Assembly: GCF_008064635.1 (NCBI RefSeq)
Contig: NZ_VRYZ01000008.1
Location: 216,892 to 280,891 of the forward strand
DNA: 64,000 bases
Direction of reading: 5' to 3'
Source: Parahaliea aestuarii
GTDB taxonomy: Bacteria > Pseudomonadota > Gammaproteobacteria > Pseudomonadales > Halieaceae
Made by a program: the position numbers and the translations under genes. The notes beneath the pieces were generated by a model that saw only the letters and a list, made by a program, of their open reading frames with translations, ran no database searches and was not told the DNA's origin. Every line of letters begins with the position of its first letter. The stretch's first letter is position 1. Of this stretch, positions 18,530 to 26,180 are shown piece after piece.

Positions 18530-18619
18530 CCCGAGGCCCTTCCGGGACCGTCAGCGGCATGGATGCCGCTGAAGAGACTACATGGATGTATTCACGGCGT
18601 GTCCCGGAAGGGCCTCGGG
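18530..18619 (-). repeat. Palindromic repeat element, copy 2 (inverted relative to copy 1)
   Basis: Its outer arms, cccgaggcccttccggga and tcccggaagggcctcggg, are perfectly complementary over 18 bp but differ in sequence from copy 1. Inner hairpins are cagcggcat-gg-atgccgctg and tacat-gg-atgta. The core matches copy 1 on the minus strand, while the stems differ by paired changes, which supports a selected secondary structure. Confidence 0.8.
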
Positions 18620-18664
18620 CATTGCGCACGTGGCTTCAAGGCACCAGTGCCACTGAAAAAATGG

Positions 18665-18684
18665 ATCCCCACCTGCGTGGGGAT
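18665..18684. repeat. Short REP-like palindrome
   Basis: An 8-bp perfect stem (atccccac / gtggggat) with loop ctgc, embedded in a wider phrase that resembles common proteobacterial palindromic units. It sits just after the S9 peptidase stop and may act as a terminator or mRNA end for that gene. Only one copy is present here. Confidence 0.5.
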
Positions 18685-18695
18685 GGCCTGGGACC

Positions 18696-20768
18696 TCAAC
18701 TACCGGATTCGCTCTGCTCCGGCCCATACCGCGAAAACCACTCCAGAATCGCCGCCACCTTGCCAATCAGCTGGCTCGGCCGCTTGTAGATCGAGTGGGA
18801 AGCGCCCGGCATGCGCACCATCGCCGTATCCACCCCGCGCAACTTGAGCGCCTGGTAGTACTGCTCAGTCTCCGGCATCGGCGTGCGCAGATCCGACTCG
18901 CCCGTGAGCAGCATCGTCGGCGTCGTCACATTACCCACCCGCGACAGTGGTGAACGCTGCCAGTAAGTCTCGGGATCTTCCCAGGGCATCTTGTCGAACC
19001 AGTAGCGCGCGAAATAGGGGGACATGTCCGCCGTGAGTACAAAACTGGTCCAGTTGATCACCGGCTTGGCCACGACCGCGGCGCGGAAGCGGTCGGTGCT
19101 GCCGACAATCCAGGCGGTGAGCACGCCGCCGCCGGAGCCGCCAGTCACGTAGAGTTGGTCCGGATCCACATAGCCCTTCTCGATAACCGCGTCCACCACG
19201 CTCATCAGGTCGTCATAGTCCTGGCTGGGGTAGTTGTGGTGAATCAGGTTGCCAAAGTCCTCGCCGTAGCTGGTACTGCCGCGGGGGTTGGCGTAGACCA
19301 CCACATAACCCGCGGCCGCGTAGAGCTGGATTTCCGCGGCGAAGTGCGGGCCGTAGGTGGCGAAGGGGCCGCCGTGGATCTCCAGGATCATGGGATAGCG
19401 TTTGCCCGGGTCAAACCCCGGCGGCAGCGCCACCCAGGCCTGGATGTCCCGCTGGTCGAAGCTGGATTTCACCCACAGTTCTTCCACCGGGGCCAGTTCG
19501 CGGTAGTCGAGCAGGTTGGCATTCAGGTAGGTCAGCTGGCGGTTGCGACCGCTCTCGCCCACCGCCAGTTCCGCCGGAAAGGCCGCTGAGCCGACGGTGT
19601 AGGCATAGACTCCATCGCCGCCCACGGCAAAATCCGCGCCGGTGTAGGGGCGGCCGAGTGCCGTGCCGCCAAGATCGCGGGCCAGTTCGGTGATTTTGCC
19701 GGACAGGCTGGTGGCGGCGAGCACCGTGGCGCCCCTGTCGTCGTACTGGAAGTAAATGGCGCGGCCGTCGCCGGACCACTGGGGGTCGACGATATTGCGG
19801 TCCAGTTCGGCGAGCAGTTCGCGCTTGTCGCTGCCATCGCGATTCATCACATACAGGCGATTGCGATGGTAGCCCATGCGCCGATCGTCCCAGCCGGTCC
19901 AGGCGATACGCTTGCCGTCCGGCGATACCGACAGGTCGCCGTCCGGACCCTTGCGATCGGTTAACGCGGTCAGTTCGCCGCTGGCGACATCGATACGGTA
20001 GATGTCGGTGTTGGACACATCAATCGCCCAGTCGGCGTTGCGGTTGGCCGAGACGTAGAGGGCGCGACCGTCGCCGGACCAGGCGATGCTGCCGTCGTGA
20101 TGAAAGTCACCCCGGGTCAATTGCCGCGGGCTGCCGCCATCGGCGGGCATGACGAAAACATGGCTGTAACCCACCGGTTTGTCGCCACTGCCGTCGTTGC
20201 GATAGACACTGCGATCCACCACCACCGGCGGCGCAGCCCACTCGGCACCCTCCGGCCTGGGCGGTAGTTTGCCCATCACCGGGGCGTCCTGCGGCACGCG
20301 CATGGCGAAGGCCAGCCACTTGCCGTCGGGGGACCAGGCCAGGTTTTTGGCCTTTTCCGGCAGGCGGGTGAGCTGGGCGCTGCGGGGGCTGTCCAGCCAG
20401 CTGACAAAGATCTGCGAGCCGACATCGTCCTTGCTGATATAGGCCACCCGGCTGTCATCCGGCGACAGCACCGCACCGCTGATATTGTTGGGGCCGCTGG
20501 TCAGGGGCTGCTCGCGGCCGGAGTCGATATCCACCAGCCACAGGTTGCTGCGGGAGCGGTCCTTCATGATGTCCATGCTGTGGCGCAGGTAGAGGGCGCG
20601 TTCGCCCTCGCTGTCCACCAGCGGATGGCTGGCGTAGCGCAACTGGAACACATCTTCCGGCGCAAAAGTGGGTGCGGCCAGTGCTGCGGTGGCGCCCAGC
20701 ACACCAGCGGCAACACCGAGGATCGCGGCCAGGGCCTGCCGGTGTTTGGTTTGTCGCGGGCTATTCAT
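18696..20768 (-). CDS. S9 family peptidase (dipeptidyl/acylaminoacyl-peptidase type), exported
   Basis: The 690-residue protein has a signal peptide (to about residue 33, LGVAAGVLGATAALA), a WD40-like beta-propeller up to ~residue 430 with repeated SPDGK / WSGDGR phrases, and a C-terminal alpha/beta hydrolase. Catalytic triad: Ser near residue 545 in GGSGGG, Asp in GESDLRTPMP, His in GASHSIYKRP. It probably removes dipeptides or acylated residues from peptides in the periplasm. ATG 20768 follows gggagaagga; a longer reading to 20807 lacks a signal-like start. It is divergent from oligopeptidase A. Confidence 0.92.
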   Translation of the reverse strand: MNSPRQTKHRQALAAILGVAAGVLGATAALAAPTFAPEDVFQLRYASHPLVDSEGERALYLRHSMDIMKDRSRSNLWLVDIDSGREQPLTSGPNNISGAVLSPDDSRVAYISKDDVGSQIFVSWLDSPRSAQLTRLPEKAKNLAWSPDGKWLAFAMRVPQDAPVMGKLPPRPEGAEWAAPPVVVDRSVYRNDGSGDKPVGYSHVFVMPADGGSPRQLTRGDFHHDGSIAWSGDGRALYVSANRNADWAIDVSNTDIYRIDVASGELTALTDRKGPDGDLSVSPDGKRIAWTGWDDRRMGYHRNRLYVMNRDGSDKRELLAELDRNIVDPQWSGDGRAIYFQYDDRGATVLAATSLSGKITELARDLGGTALGRPYTGADFAVGGDGVYAYTVGSAAFPAELAVGESGRNRQLTYLNANLLDYRELAPVEELWVKSSFDQRDIQAWVALPPGFDPGKRYPMILEIHGGPFATYGPHFAAEIQLYAAAGYVVVYANPRGSTSYGEDFGNLIHHNYPSQDYDDLMSVVDAVIEKGYVDPDQLYVTGGSGGGVLTAWIVGSTDRFRAAVVAKPVINWTSFVLTADMSPYFARYWFDKMPWEDPETYWQRSPLSRVGNVTTPTMLLTGESDLRTPMPETEQYYQALKLRGVDTAMVRMPGASHSIYKRPSQLIGKVAAILEWFSRYGPEQSESGS

Positions 20769-20830
20769 TCCTTCTCCCTTTTCAGTTCGGTTACCATGGC
20801 CCTTCACTCATCACCCTGCCACGCACTGTC

Positions 20831-22864
20831 ATGTCCAATCCCCTGCTCGAATACCACCACCTGCCGCCCTTTTCGCGCATTCGCACAGAACATGTGGAAG
20901 ACGCCGTCCGCCAGTTGGTGGATCGCAACAAAACGGCCATCGATACCCTGCTGCAAAAGGGACAATCGCCTGACTGGGAGAACACCCTGCAGGTTATCGA
21001 AGATCTGGACGACGACCTGGAACGCGCGTGGGCGCCGGTGTCGCACCTGAATGGCGTGATGAACTCGGAGGCCCTGAGGGAGGCCTATAATCGCTGCCTC
21101 CCGCTGCTGTCGGAGTATAGCACCTGGATGGGGCAGCACCGGCCCCTGTTCGAGGCCTGCCAGCAGATCGCTGACAGTCCCGCGTACGCCGCCCTCGACA
21201 GGGCCCGGCGCAAGGCCGTCGACAATACCCTGAGGGATTTCCGGCTGGCGGGCGTCGCCCTGCCGCCGGCACAGCAACAGCGCTACGGCGAGCTGAAAAA
21301 GCGCCTGTCGGAACTGGGCAGCACCTTCAGCGAGAACGTCCTGGACGCCACCAAGGCCTGGACCCGGGCGGCCAGCGCGGAGGAACTGGCCGGCCTGCCC
21401 GCCACCGCGCTGGCCAGTGCGCGCCAGGCCGCCGAGCAGGCCGGCAAGTCCGGCTATCTGCTGACCCTGGAATTTCCCTCGGTACAACCGGTACTCACCT
21501 ACTGCGACAACGCCGCCCTGCGGGAAGAGGTGTACACCGCCAACAGCACCCGCGCCTCGGATCAGGGACCACACGCCGGCCAGTGGGACAACAGCCCGCT
21601 GATTGCGGAAATCCTCGACCTGCGCCTGGAACTGGCGCAACTGCTCGGCTTTGCCAGCTACGCCGAACTCTCCCTCGCCACCAAGATGGCGGAGAGTCCG
21701 CAACAGGTGCTCGGCTTCCTGCAGGACCTGGCCGCCCGCGCCCGCCCCCAGGCGCAGCAGGAGTGGCGCGAGCTGTGCGACTACGCCCGCAGCGCGCACG
21801 GGGTAGAAACCCTGCAGGCCTGGGATGTGGCCTACTACGCGGAAAAACTGAAGCAGGAGCGCTATAAGGTCTCCCAGGAGGAAATCCGCCCCTACCTGCC
21901 AGTGGATCGCGTGCTGGGTGGCATGTTTGAACTGGTCGGGCGGCTGTACGGGCTGGAAGTGGCTGAACTGGACGACTTCGACAGCTACCACCCGGATGTG
22001 CGCCTGTTCGAGTTGCGCCACAAGGGCGCAGCCATCGCCCGCTTCTACCTGGATCTCTACGCCCGCAGCGACAAACGCGGCGGCGCCTGGATGGCGGACT
22101 GCCGGGTACGCCGGCATCGCAACGGCGAACTGCAATTGCCGGTAGCCTTTCTGGTGTGCAACTTCACAGCCCCTGTGGGCGACACCCCCTCCCTGCTCAC
22201 CGAGCAGGAACTGACTACCCTGTTCCACGAGTTCGGCCACGGCCTGCACCACATGCTGACCCGGCAGGACGTGGCGGCGGTATCGGGCATCAACGGCGTT
22301 GCCTGGGATGCCGTAGAGCTGCCCAGCCAGTTTCTGGAGAACTGGTGCTACGAGCCGGAGGCCCTGGCTTTCATCACCGGGCACTACCAGACCGGTGAGC
22401 CGCTGCCGCAGGCACTGCTGGACAAAATGCTGGCGGCGAAAAACTTCCAGTCCGCCATGTTCATGGTGCGCCAGCTGGAGTTCGGCCTGTTCGACTTCCG
22501 CCTGCACGGCGAGTGGTCGCTGGAGAACCCGCCTTCAGTGCAGGGTTTACTGGACGAGGTGCGACGCGACGTGGCGGTGGTCATTCCGCCGGCCTGCAAC
22601 CGCTTCCAGAACGGCTTTTCCCACATCTTTGCCGGCGGCTACGCGGCGGGCTACTACAGCTACCTGTGGGCGGAAGTCCTCTCGGCCGATGCCTACTCCC
22701 GATTTGAGGAAGAGGGCATTTTCAACCCGCTAACCGGTGCCGACTTCCGCGACAAGGTGCTCGCCGTGGGAGGGTCGGTGGATGCCATGCAGCTGTTTGT
22801 CGATTTTCGCGGTCGCGAACCGGAGACTGCGGCGCTGCTGCGCCACAGCGGCATCGCGGCCTAA
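20831..22864 (+). CDS. prlC: Oligopeptidase A (M3 zinc metallopeptidase)
   Basis: The 677-residue protein matches the length of E. coli OpdA/PrlC (680). The zinc motif HEFGH lies at 466-470 within LFHEFGHGLHHML, and the C-terminal FSHIFAGGYAAGYYSYLWAE is characteristic of M3 peptidases. It degrades short peptides, including signal-peptide fragments, in the cytoplasm. ATG 20831 is supported by the family start (NPLLEYHHLPPFSRI). Its stop overlaps the convergent QueD-like stop by 4 bases. Confidence 0.94.
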   Translation: MSNPLLEYHHLPPFSRIRTEHVEDAVRQLVDRNKTAIDTLLQKGQSPDWENTLQVIEDLDDDLERAWAPVSHLNGVMNSEALREAYNRCLPLLSEYSTWMGQHRPLFEACQQIADSPAYAALDRARRKAVDNTLRDFRLAGVALPPAQQQRYGELKKRLSELGSTFSENVLDATKAWTRAASAEELAGLPATALASARQAAEQAGKSGYLLTLEFPSVQPVLTYCDNAALREEVYTANSTRASDQGPHAGQWDNSPLIAEILDLRLELAQLLGFASYAELSLATKMAESPQQVLGFLQDLAARARPQAQQEWRELCDYARSAHGVETLQAWDVAYYAEKLKQERYKVSQEEIRPYLPVDRVLGGMFELVGRLYGLEVAELDDFDSYHPDVRLFELRHKGAAIARFYLDLYARSDKRGGAWMADCRVRRHRNGELQLPVAFLVCNFTAPVGDTPSLLTEQELTTLFHEFGHGLHHMLTRQDVAAVSGINGVAWDAVELPSQFLENWCYEPEALAFITGHYQTGEPLPQALLDKMLAAKNFQSAMFMVRQLEFGLFDFRLHGEWSLENPPSVQGLLDEVRRDVAVVIPPACNRFQNGFSHIFAGGYAAGYYSYLWAEVLSADAYSRFEEEGIFNPLTGADFRDKVLAVGGSVDAMQLFVDFRGREPETAALLRHSGIAA

Positions 22865-23343
22865 TCCGCCGTCCACAGGGCCCCGCCGCGCTGCCCGGGG
22901 CCCGAGGCTACACAGACCTCCACCTCGCGCAGATCTTCGCCCGCGGACAGGGTCCGCAGCTTGCCGAGCAGATAGTGGGCGAACTCCTCCACCGTCGCGT
23001 TGCGGATGGGGAGGATGAGGGTATCTTTGCGCAAGAACAGCATGTCGTCCCCGGCAAAGCGCACCCGGTAGTAATCCCCGTCCTCTGCAATGTGCTGGTG
23101 TAGCGACTCCCCCGCCAGCAGCATGTACTCGTCCAGCTCATCGCAGAGCTGCTTGATACGGCCCTTGTAAACGTTGTAGTCGGCAGAGAAGCCATTGTCC
23201 CCCATCGGCGCCACAATCCGCGCCGACACGGAATAGTTGTGGCCGTGCAAGCGCTCCCGCTCGCTGGCGCTGAAGATGGTGTAGTGGGCAGCCGAGAACT
23301 TGTGGCTTTCCTTGTCGATATAGAGTGTAGTCAGGCGCTCCAT
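22861..23343 (-). CDS. Divergent 6-pyruvoyltetrahydropterin synthase/QueD-family protein
   Basis: The 160-residue protein has the T-fold landmarks of the QueD/PTPS family: FSAAH and LHGHNY supply zinc histidines, and NATVEEFAHYLLGKL matches the conserved helix region. Classical QueD has a catalytic Cys a few residues before LHGH (HKCGRLHGH in E. coli); here the stretch is SERERLHGHNY without Cys, and the LDHH motif reads LDEYM. Zinc binding is likely kept, but canonical 6-carboxytetrahydropterin synthase activity is doubtful. ATG 23343 was chosen since the family sequence starts just after it. A YhhQ-type transporter gene lies nearby on the other strand. Confidence 0.78.
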   Translation of the reverse strand: MERLTTLYIDKESHKFSAAHYTIFSASERERLHGHNYSVSARIVAPMGDNGFSADYNVYKGRIKQLCDELDEYMLLAGESLHQHIAEDGDYYRVRFAGDDMLFLRKDTLILPIRNATVEEFAHYLLGKLRTLSAGEDLREVEVCVASGPGQRGGALWTAD

Positions 23344-23551
23344 CGGACCGTTCCGCTTGCGAGGGCCGCCCATTGTTGCGGCTGGCCCCGATGATGGCAA
23401 GGGCGCCCGGCGGGGTAGTTCAAGCCAGTGGACTCTGCCGCAAGCCCGGAAGTCGACTGCTTCAGTTCAAACAGAGTGGCCCTGTCTCAATTGAATCCAG
23501 CGGCAGATAGGCGGCATACTGCGCTGCGAACTTACCGCAGGAATCGCCACC

Positions 23552-24253
23552 ATGAAAACCGCCATCATCACCGGCGCCAGTGTCGGCATCGGGCGCGCTG
23601 CCGCGGCCCGTTTTGTCGCCGACGGCTATCGCGTCTTCAACCTGGCGCGTCGGGAGTGCCCGGAAGCCGGGGTGGACAACCTCAGCTGCGACCTGGCCGG
23701 CGACGCCGATATCGCACGGTGCTGCGAGACCGTTCTCGATGCAGTTACTGCCAGTGACAGCGTGGCCCTGATCCACAACGCCAGCCAGATGCGCAAGGAC
23801 AGCACGATGGACTGTGACAGCGACAGCCTGCGGGCGGTGCTGGAAACCAATGTGGTGGCGATCAACAGCATCAACCGGCACCTGTTGCCGTCACTGCCCG
23901 CCGGCTCCAGTCTGCTCTACGTGGGCTCCACCCTGGCGGAAAAGGCGGTACCCGGCTCCTTCAGCTACGTCCTCAGCAAACACGCCCAACTCGGCATAAT
24001 GCGCGCCAGTTGCCAGGACCTGATGGGCAGCGGTATCCACACGGCGCTCATATGCCCGGGCTTCACCGACACCGAAATGCTGCGCACCCACATCGGCGAC
24101 GATGTCACGGTAGTGCAGGCCATCTCCGCCATGAACAGCTACAACCGTCTGATCGAGCCCGCCGAAATTGCCGAGTTGCTGCACTGGGCCCACCACAATC
24201 CGGTGATCAACGGCTCGGTACTGCACGCCAATCTCGGCCAGCGGGAAAGCTGA
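23552..24253 (+). CDS. Short-chain dehydrogenase/reductase
   Basis: A 233-residue classical SDR: nucleotide loop TGASVGIG (7-14), HNAS (75-78), and the catalytic Ser126, Tyr139 and Lys143 (YVLSK). The PGFTDTEM stretch after the active site is typical. The NAD(P) oxidoreductase substrate is unknown. It lies 1 base before the transporter start, so the two are probably co-transcribed. Confidence 0.9.
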   Translation: MKTAIITGASVGIGRAAAARFVADGYRVFNLARRECPEAGVDNLSCDLAGDADIARCCETVLDAVTASDSVALIHNASQMRKDSTMDCDSDSLRAVLETNVVAINSINRHLLPSLPAGSSLLYVGSTLAEKAVPGSFSYVLSKHAQLGIMRASCQDLMGSGIHTALICPGFTDTEMLRTHIGDDVTVVQAISAMNSYNRLIEPAEIAELLHWAHHNPVINGSVLHANLGQRES

Positions 24254-24254
24254 A

Positions 24255-25064
24255 GTGGCGGGCAGTCCGGCACAGGCACTGATGCCGGCGCTCCTGCAGG
24301 AGCGCCGGGAGCGGGTGTTTCTGGTGCTGGCGGGAACCTTCCTCGCCGCCATGACCCTGCTCAATGTCATCGGTATTACCCGCTTTATCCAGCTCGGGCC
24401 AATGGCACTGGCGGTGGGCGTACTGCCCTACCCCCTGACCTTTCTCTGTACCGACCTGATCTGCGAGCTGTACGGCAAGGCCCGGGCGAATTTCCTGGTG
24501 AGTGTGGGGCTGGGTTTGAATTTCCTGATTCTGGCGGTGCTGTTTCTCGGGGATGCCATTCCGTCCGTACCGGCAGACCAGATGCCACCCTGGCAGATAC
24601 TACAACTGGCGGCGCCGGTGGCGCTGCCAAACGGCGATGTGGTGGAGGGCAGTATCGGTCTCTATCAGCTCATCTACGCCACCACATCCGGCGCAGTGTT
24701 TGCCTCCATGCTGGCCTATATCGCCGCCCAGTACTGTGACGTGCAGCTGTTCCACTTCTGGAAGCGGGTGACCAGGGGCAAGTATCTGTGGGTGCGCAAT
24801 AACTTCAGCACGCTGATGAGCCAGATGGTGGATTCGGTGATGGTGATCAGCGTGACCTTCGGCGCGGCCTTCCTGCGGGGGGATATCGCCTTCAAGGCGA
24901 TACTGGTACTGATCGGCAGCAACTACCTGTTCAAGGCGACGGTCGCCCTGCTGGACACCGGGCCCTTCTATCTTGCCGTGCACTACCTCAAGCGCTACCT
25001 GCAGCTGTCTGAGGGGGAATACGCGGTACCCGGCGGGGCTGCCGAAGCAACACCCGCCGGGTAG
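24255..25064 (+). CDS. yhhQ: Queuosine-precursor transporter (YhhQ/VUT family)
   Basis: A 269-residue membrane protein with ~6 hydrophobic helices and the family phrases YPLTFLCTDLICELYGK and MVDSVMVISVTFGAAFL. E. coli YhhQ imports preQ0/preQ1 for queuosine in tRNA. It starts at GTG 24255, one base after the SDR stop. The QueD-like gene, also linked by family to pterin/queuosine chemistry, is close by but on the opposite strand. The last codons form part of a hairpin that includes the stop. Confidence 0.85.
   Translation: MAGSPAQALMPALLQERRERVFLVLAGTFLAAMTLLNVIGITRFIQLGPMALAVGVLPYPLTFLCTDLICELYGKARANFLVSVGLGLNFLILAVLFLGDAIPSVPADQMPPWQILQLAAPVALPNGDVVEGSIGLYQLIYATTSGAVFASMLAYIAAQYCDVQLFHFWKRVTRGKYLWVRNNFSTLMSQMVDSVMVISVTFGAAFLRGDIAFKAILVLIGSNYLFKATVALLDTGPFYLAVHYLKRYLQLSEGEYAVPGGAAEATPAG
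25027..25063. terminator. Hairpin spanning the yhhQ stop
   Basis: A perfect 11-bp inverted repeat (tacccggcggg at 25027-25037; cccgccgggta at 25053-25063) with a 15-base loop, between convergent genes and overlapping the yhhQ stop codon. It lacks a T-tract but is well placed as a shared terminator. Confidence 0.5.
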
Positions 25065-25074
25065 GAGAAGCGAT

Positions 25075-26145
25075 TTAACTTACGGCCGCCAGAGCTGGCG
25101 GTTCTGCTCGCTTTTGCGCCAGGTACTCCTCGGCCAGTTGCTCGGCAATCGACTCGGTGGAACTGTGGCACTCGTCGGCGCGCCGCAGCACCTCCGCCAG
25201 AGACCCTTCGATACGGGCAATATGCTCCCGCTTGCTGGCCTCCGCCGAACCGGCGCGCTGGTGGTGGACGTCGATGATGCCGCCGGCATTTACCAGGAAA
25301 TCGGGGCAATAGAGAATGCCCAGATCGCGCAGGTGATCGCCGTCCTGCGGGGTTGCGAGCTGGTTGTTGGCGGCACCGCACACAATCCCCGCGCGCAGTT
25401 GCGGAATGCTCTGCTCGTTCAGGATGGCACCCATCGCGCAGGGGGCGACGATGTCCACTTCCCGCTGCAGAATGTCCTGCACATCGACGACAATCACTCC
25501 GAGTTCATTCACCGCGCGCTGCAGGTTGTCTGCATTTACGTCGGCACCGTAGACCGTGGCGCCGTCGGCACGCAGGTGCCGGGCGAGGTAATAGCCCACA
25601 TGACCCAGCCCCTGGATGGCGACTTTCAGGCCCTTGAAGTTGTCGGCGCCCAGGCGGTGGCGGATGGCTGTGCGCATACCCAGGTAAACGCCCCAGGCGG
25701 TGCTGGGCGAGGGATCCCCGCCAAATTCGTTGTCTTCCAGGCCGCTCACCCACTGGGTGCGCTCGCCGATCACCTTCATGTCCGCCACGCCGGTGCCGGA
25801 ATCCTCCGCGGCCACGTAGCGACCGCTCTGGGAATTGACAAAGTCGCCCATCGCCAGCAGCAGCTCCCGGTTCTTCTCAGTGCGCGGGTTACCGATAATC
25901 ACAGACTTGCCGCCACCCAGGGGCAGGCCGGCCAGAGCGGACTTGTAGGTCATGCCGCGGGACAGGCGCAGTACGTCGCGCAGGGCGTCATCGTCACTGG
26001 CATAGGGGTACATGCGGCAGCCGCCGACACCGGGCCCCAGGGTGGTGTTGTGCACGGCGATAATGGCGCGCAGGCCGCTATCGCTGTCGGAGCAGAAAGA
26101 CACCAGCTCGTGCTGGTCAAAGGCCGGGGCAGAAAACACACTCAT
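25075..26145 (-). CDS. Leucine/phenylalanine-type amino acid dehydrogenase
   Basis: About 356 residues of the Glu/Leu/Phe/Val dehydrogenase family, which oxidatively deaminates an amino acid to its 2-oxo acid using NAD. On the numbering from the upstream ATG (26151), the substrate/catalytic lysines are K70 (TYKSALAG) and K82 (LPLGGGKSVI), and the Rossmann loop is GLGHVG 181-186; CPDFLVNAGGIIDVHHQ near the end is typical. I prefer ATG 26145 because its agga is better spaced than for ATG 26151. It lies 35 bases after the indolepyruvate oxidoreductase stop, likely one operon for aromatic or branched-chain amino acid catabolism. Confidence 0.9.
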   Translation of the reverse strand: MSVFSAPAFDQHELVSFCSDSDSGLRAIIAVHNTTLGPGVGGCRMYPYASDDDALRDVLRLSRGMTYKSALAGLPLGGGKSVIIGNPRTEKNRELLLAMGDFVNSQSGRYVAAEDSGTGVADMKVIGERTQWVSGLEDNEFGGDPSPSTAWGVYLGMRTAIRHRLGADNFKGLKVAIQGLGHVGYYLARHLRADGATVYGADVNADNLQRAVNELGVIVVDVQDILQREVDIVAPCAMGAILNEQSIPQLRAGIVCGAANNQLATPQDGDHLRDLGILYCPDFLVNAGGIIDVHHQRAGSAEASKREHIARIEGSLAEVLRRADECHSSTESIAEQLAEEYLAQKRAEPPALAAVS

Positions 26146-26180
26146 CGCCATTCCTCGGTGGGTTCAGTCAGGGTTACAGA

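Larger units (their letters stand above)
18242..18695. other. Intergenic block of palindromic repeats
   Basis: These 454 bases between the convergent helicase and S9 peptidase genes hold no gene. They contain two inverted copies of a ~90-base palindromic element (18299-18390 and 18530-18619) and one short REP-like hairpin (18665-18684). The 140 bases between the two copies show no feature I recognise. Confidence 0.7.

Noticed and set aside
18665..18684. Possible CRISPR repeat, because the hairpin resembles type I-E repeat palindromes
   Set aside because: Only one copy is present, with no spacer pattern or cas genes nearby; a REP-like unit or terminator explains it better.
18305..18847. A 180-residue plus-strand frame across the repeat block
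   Set aside because: It runs through both palindromic repeats and into the antisense of the S9 peptidase; no protein-like pattern.
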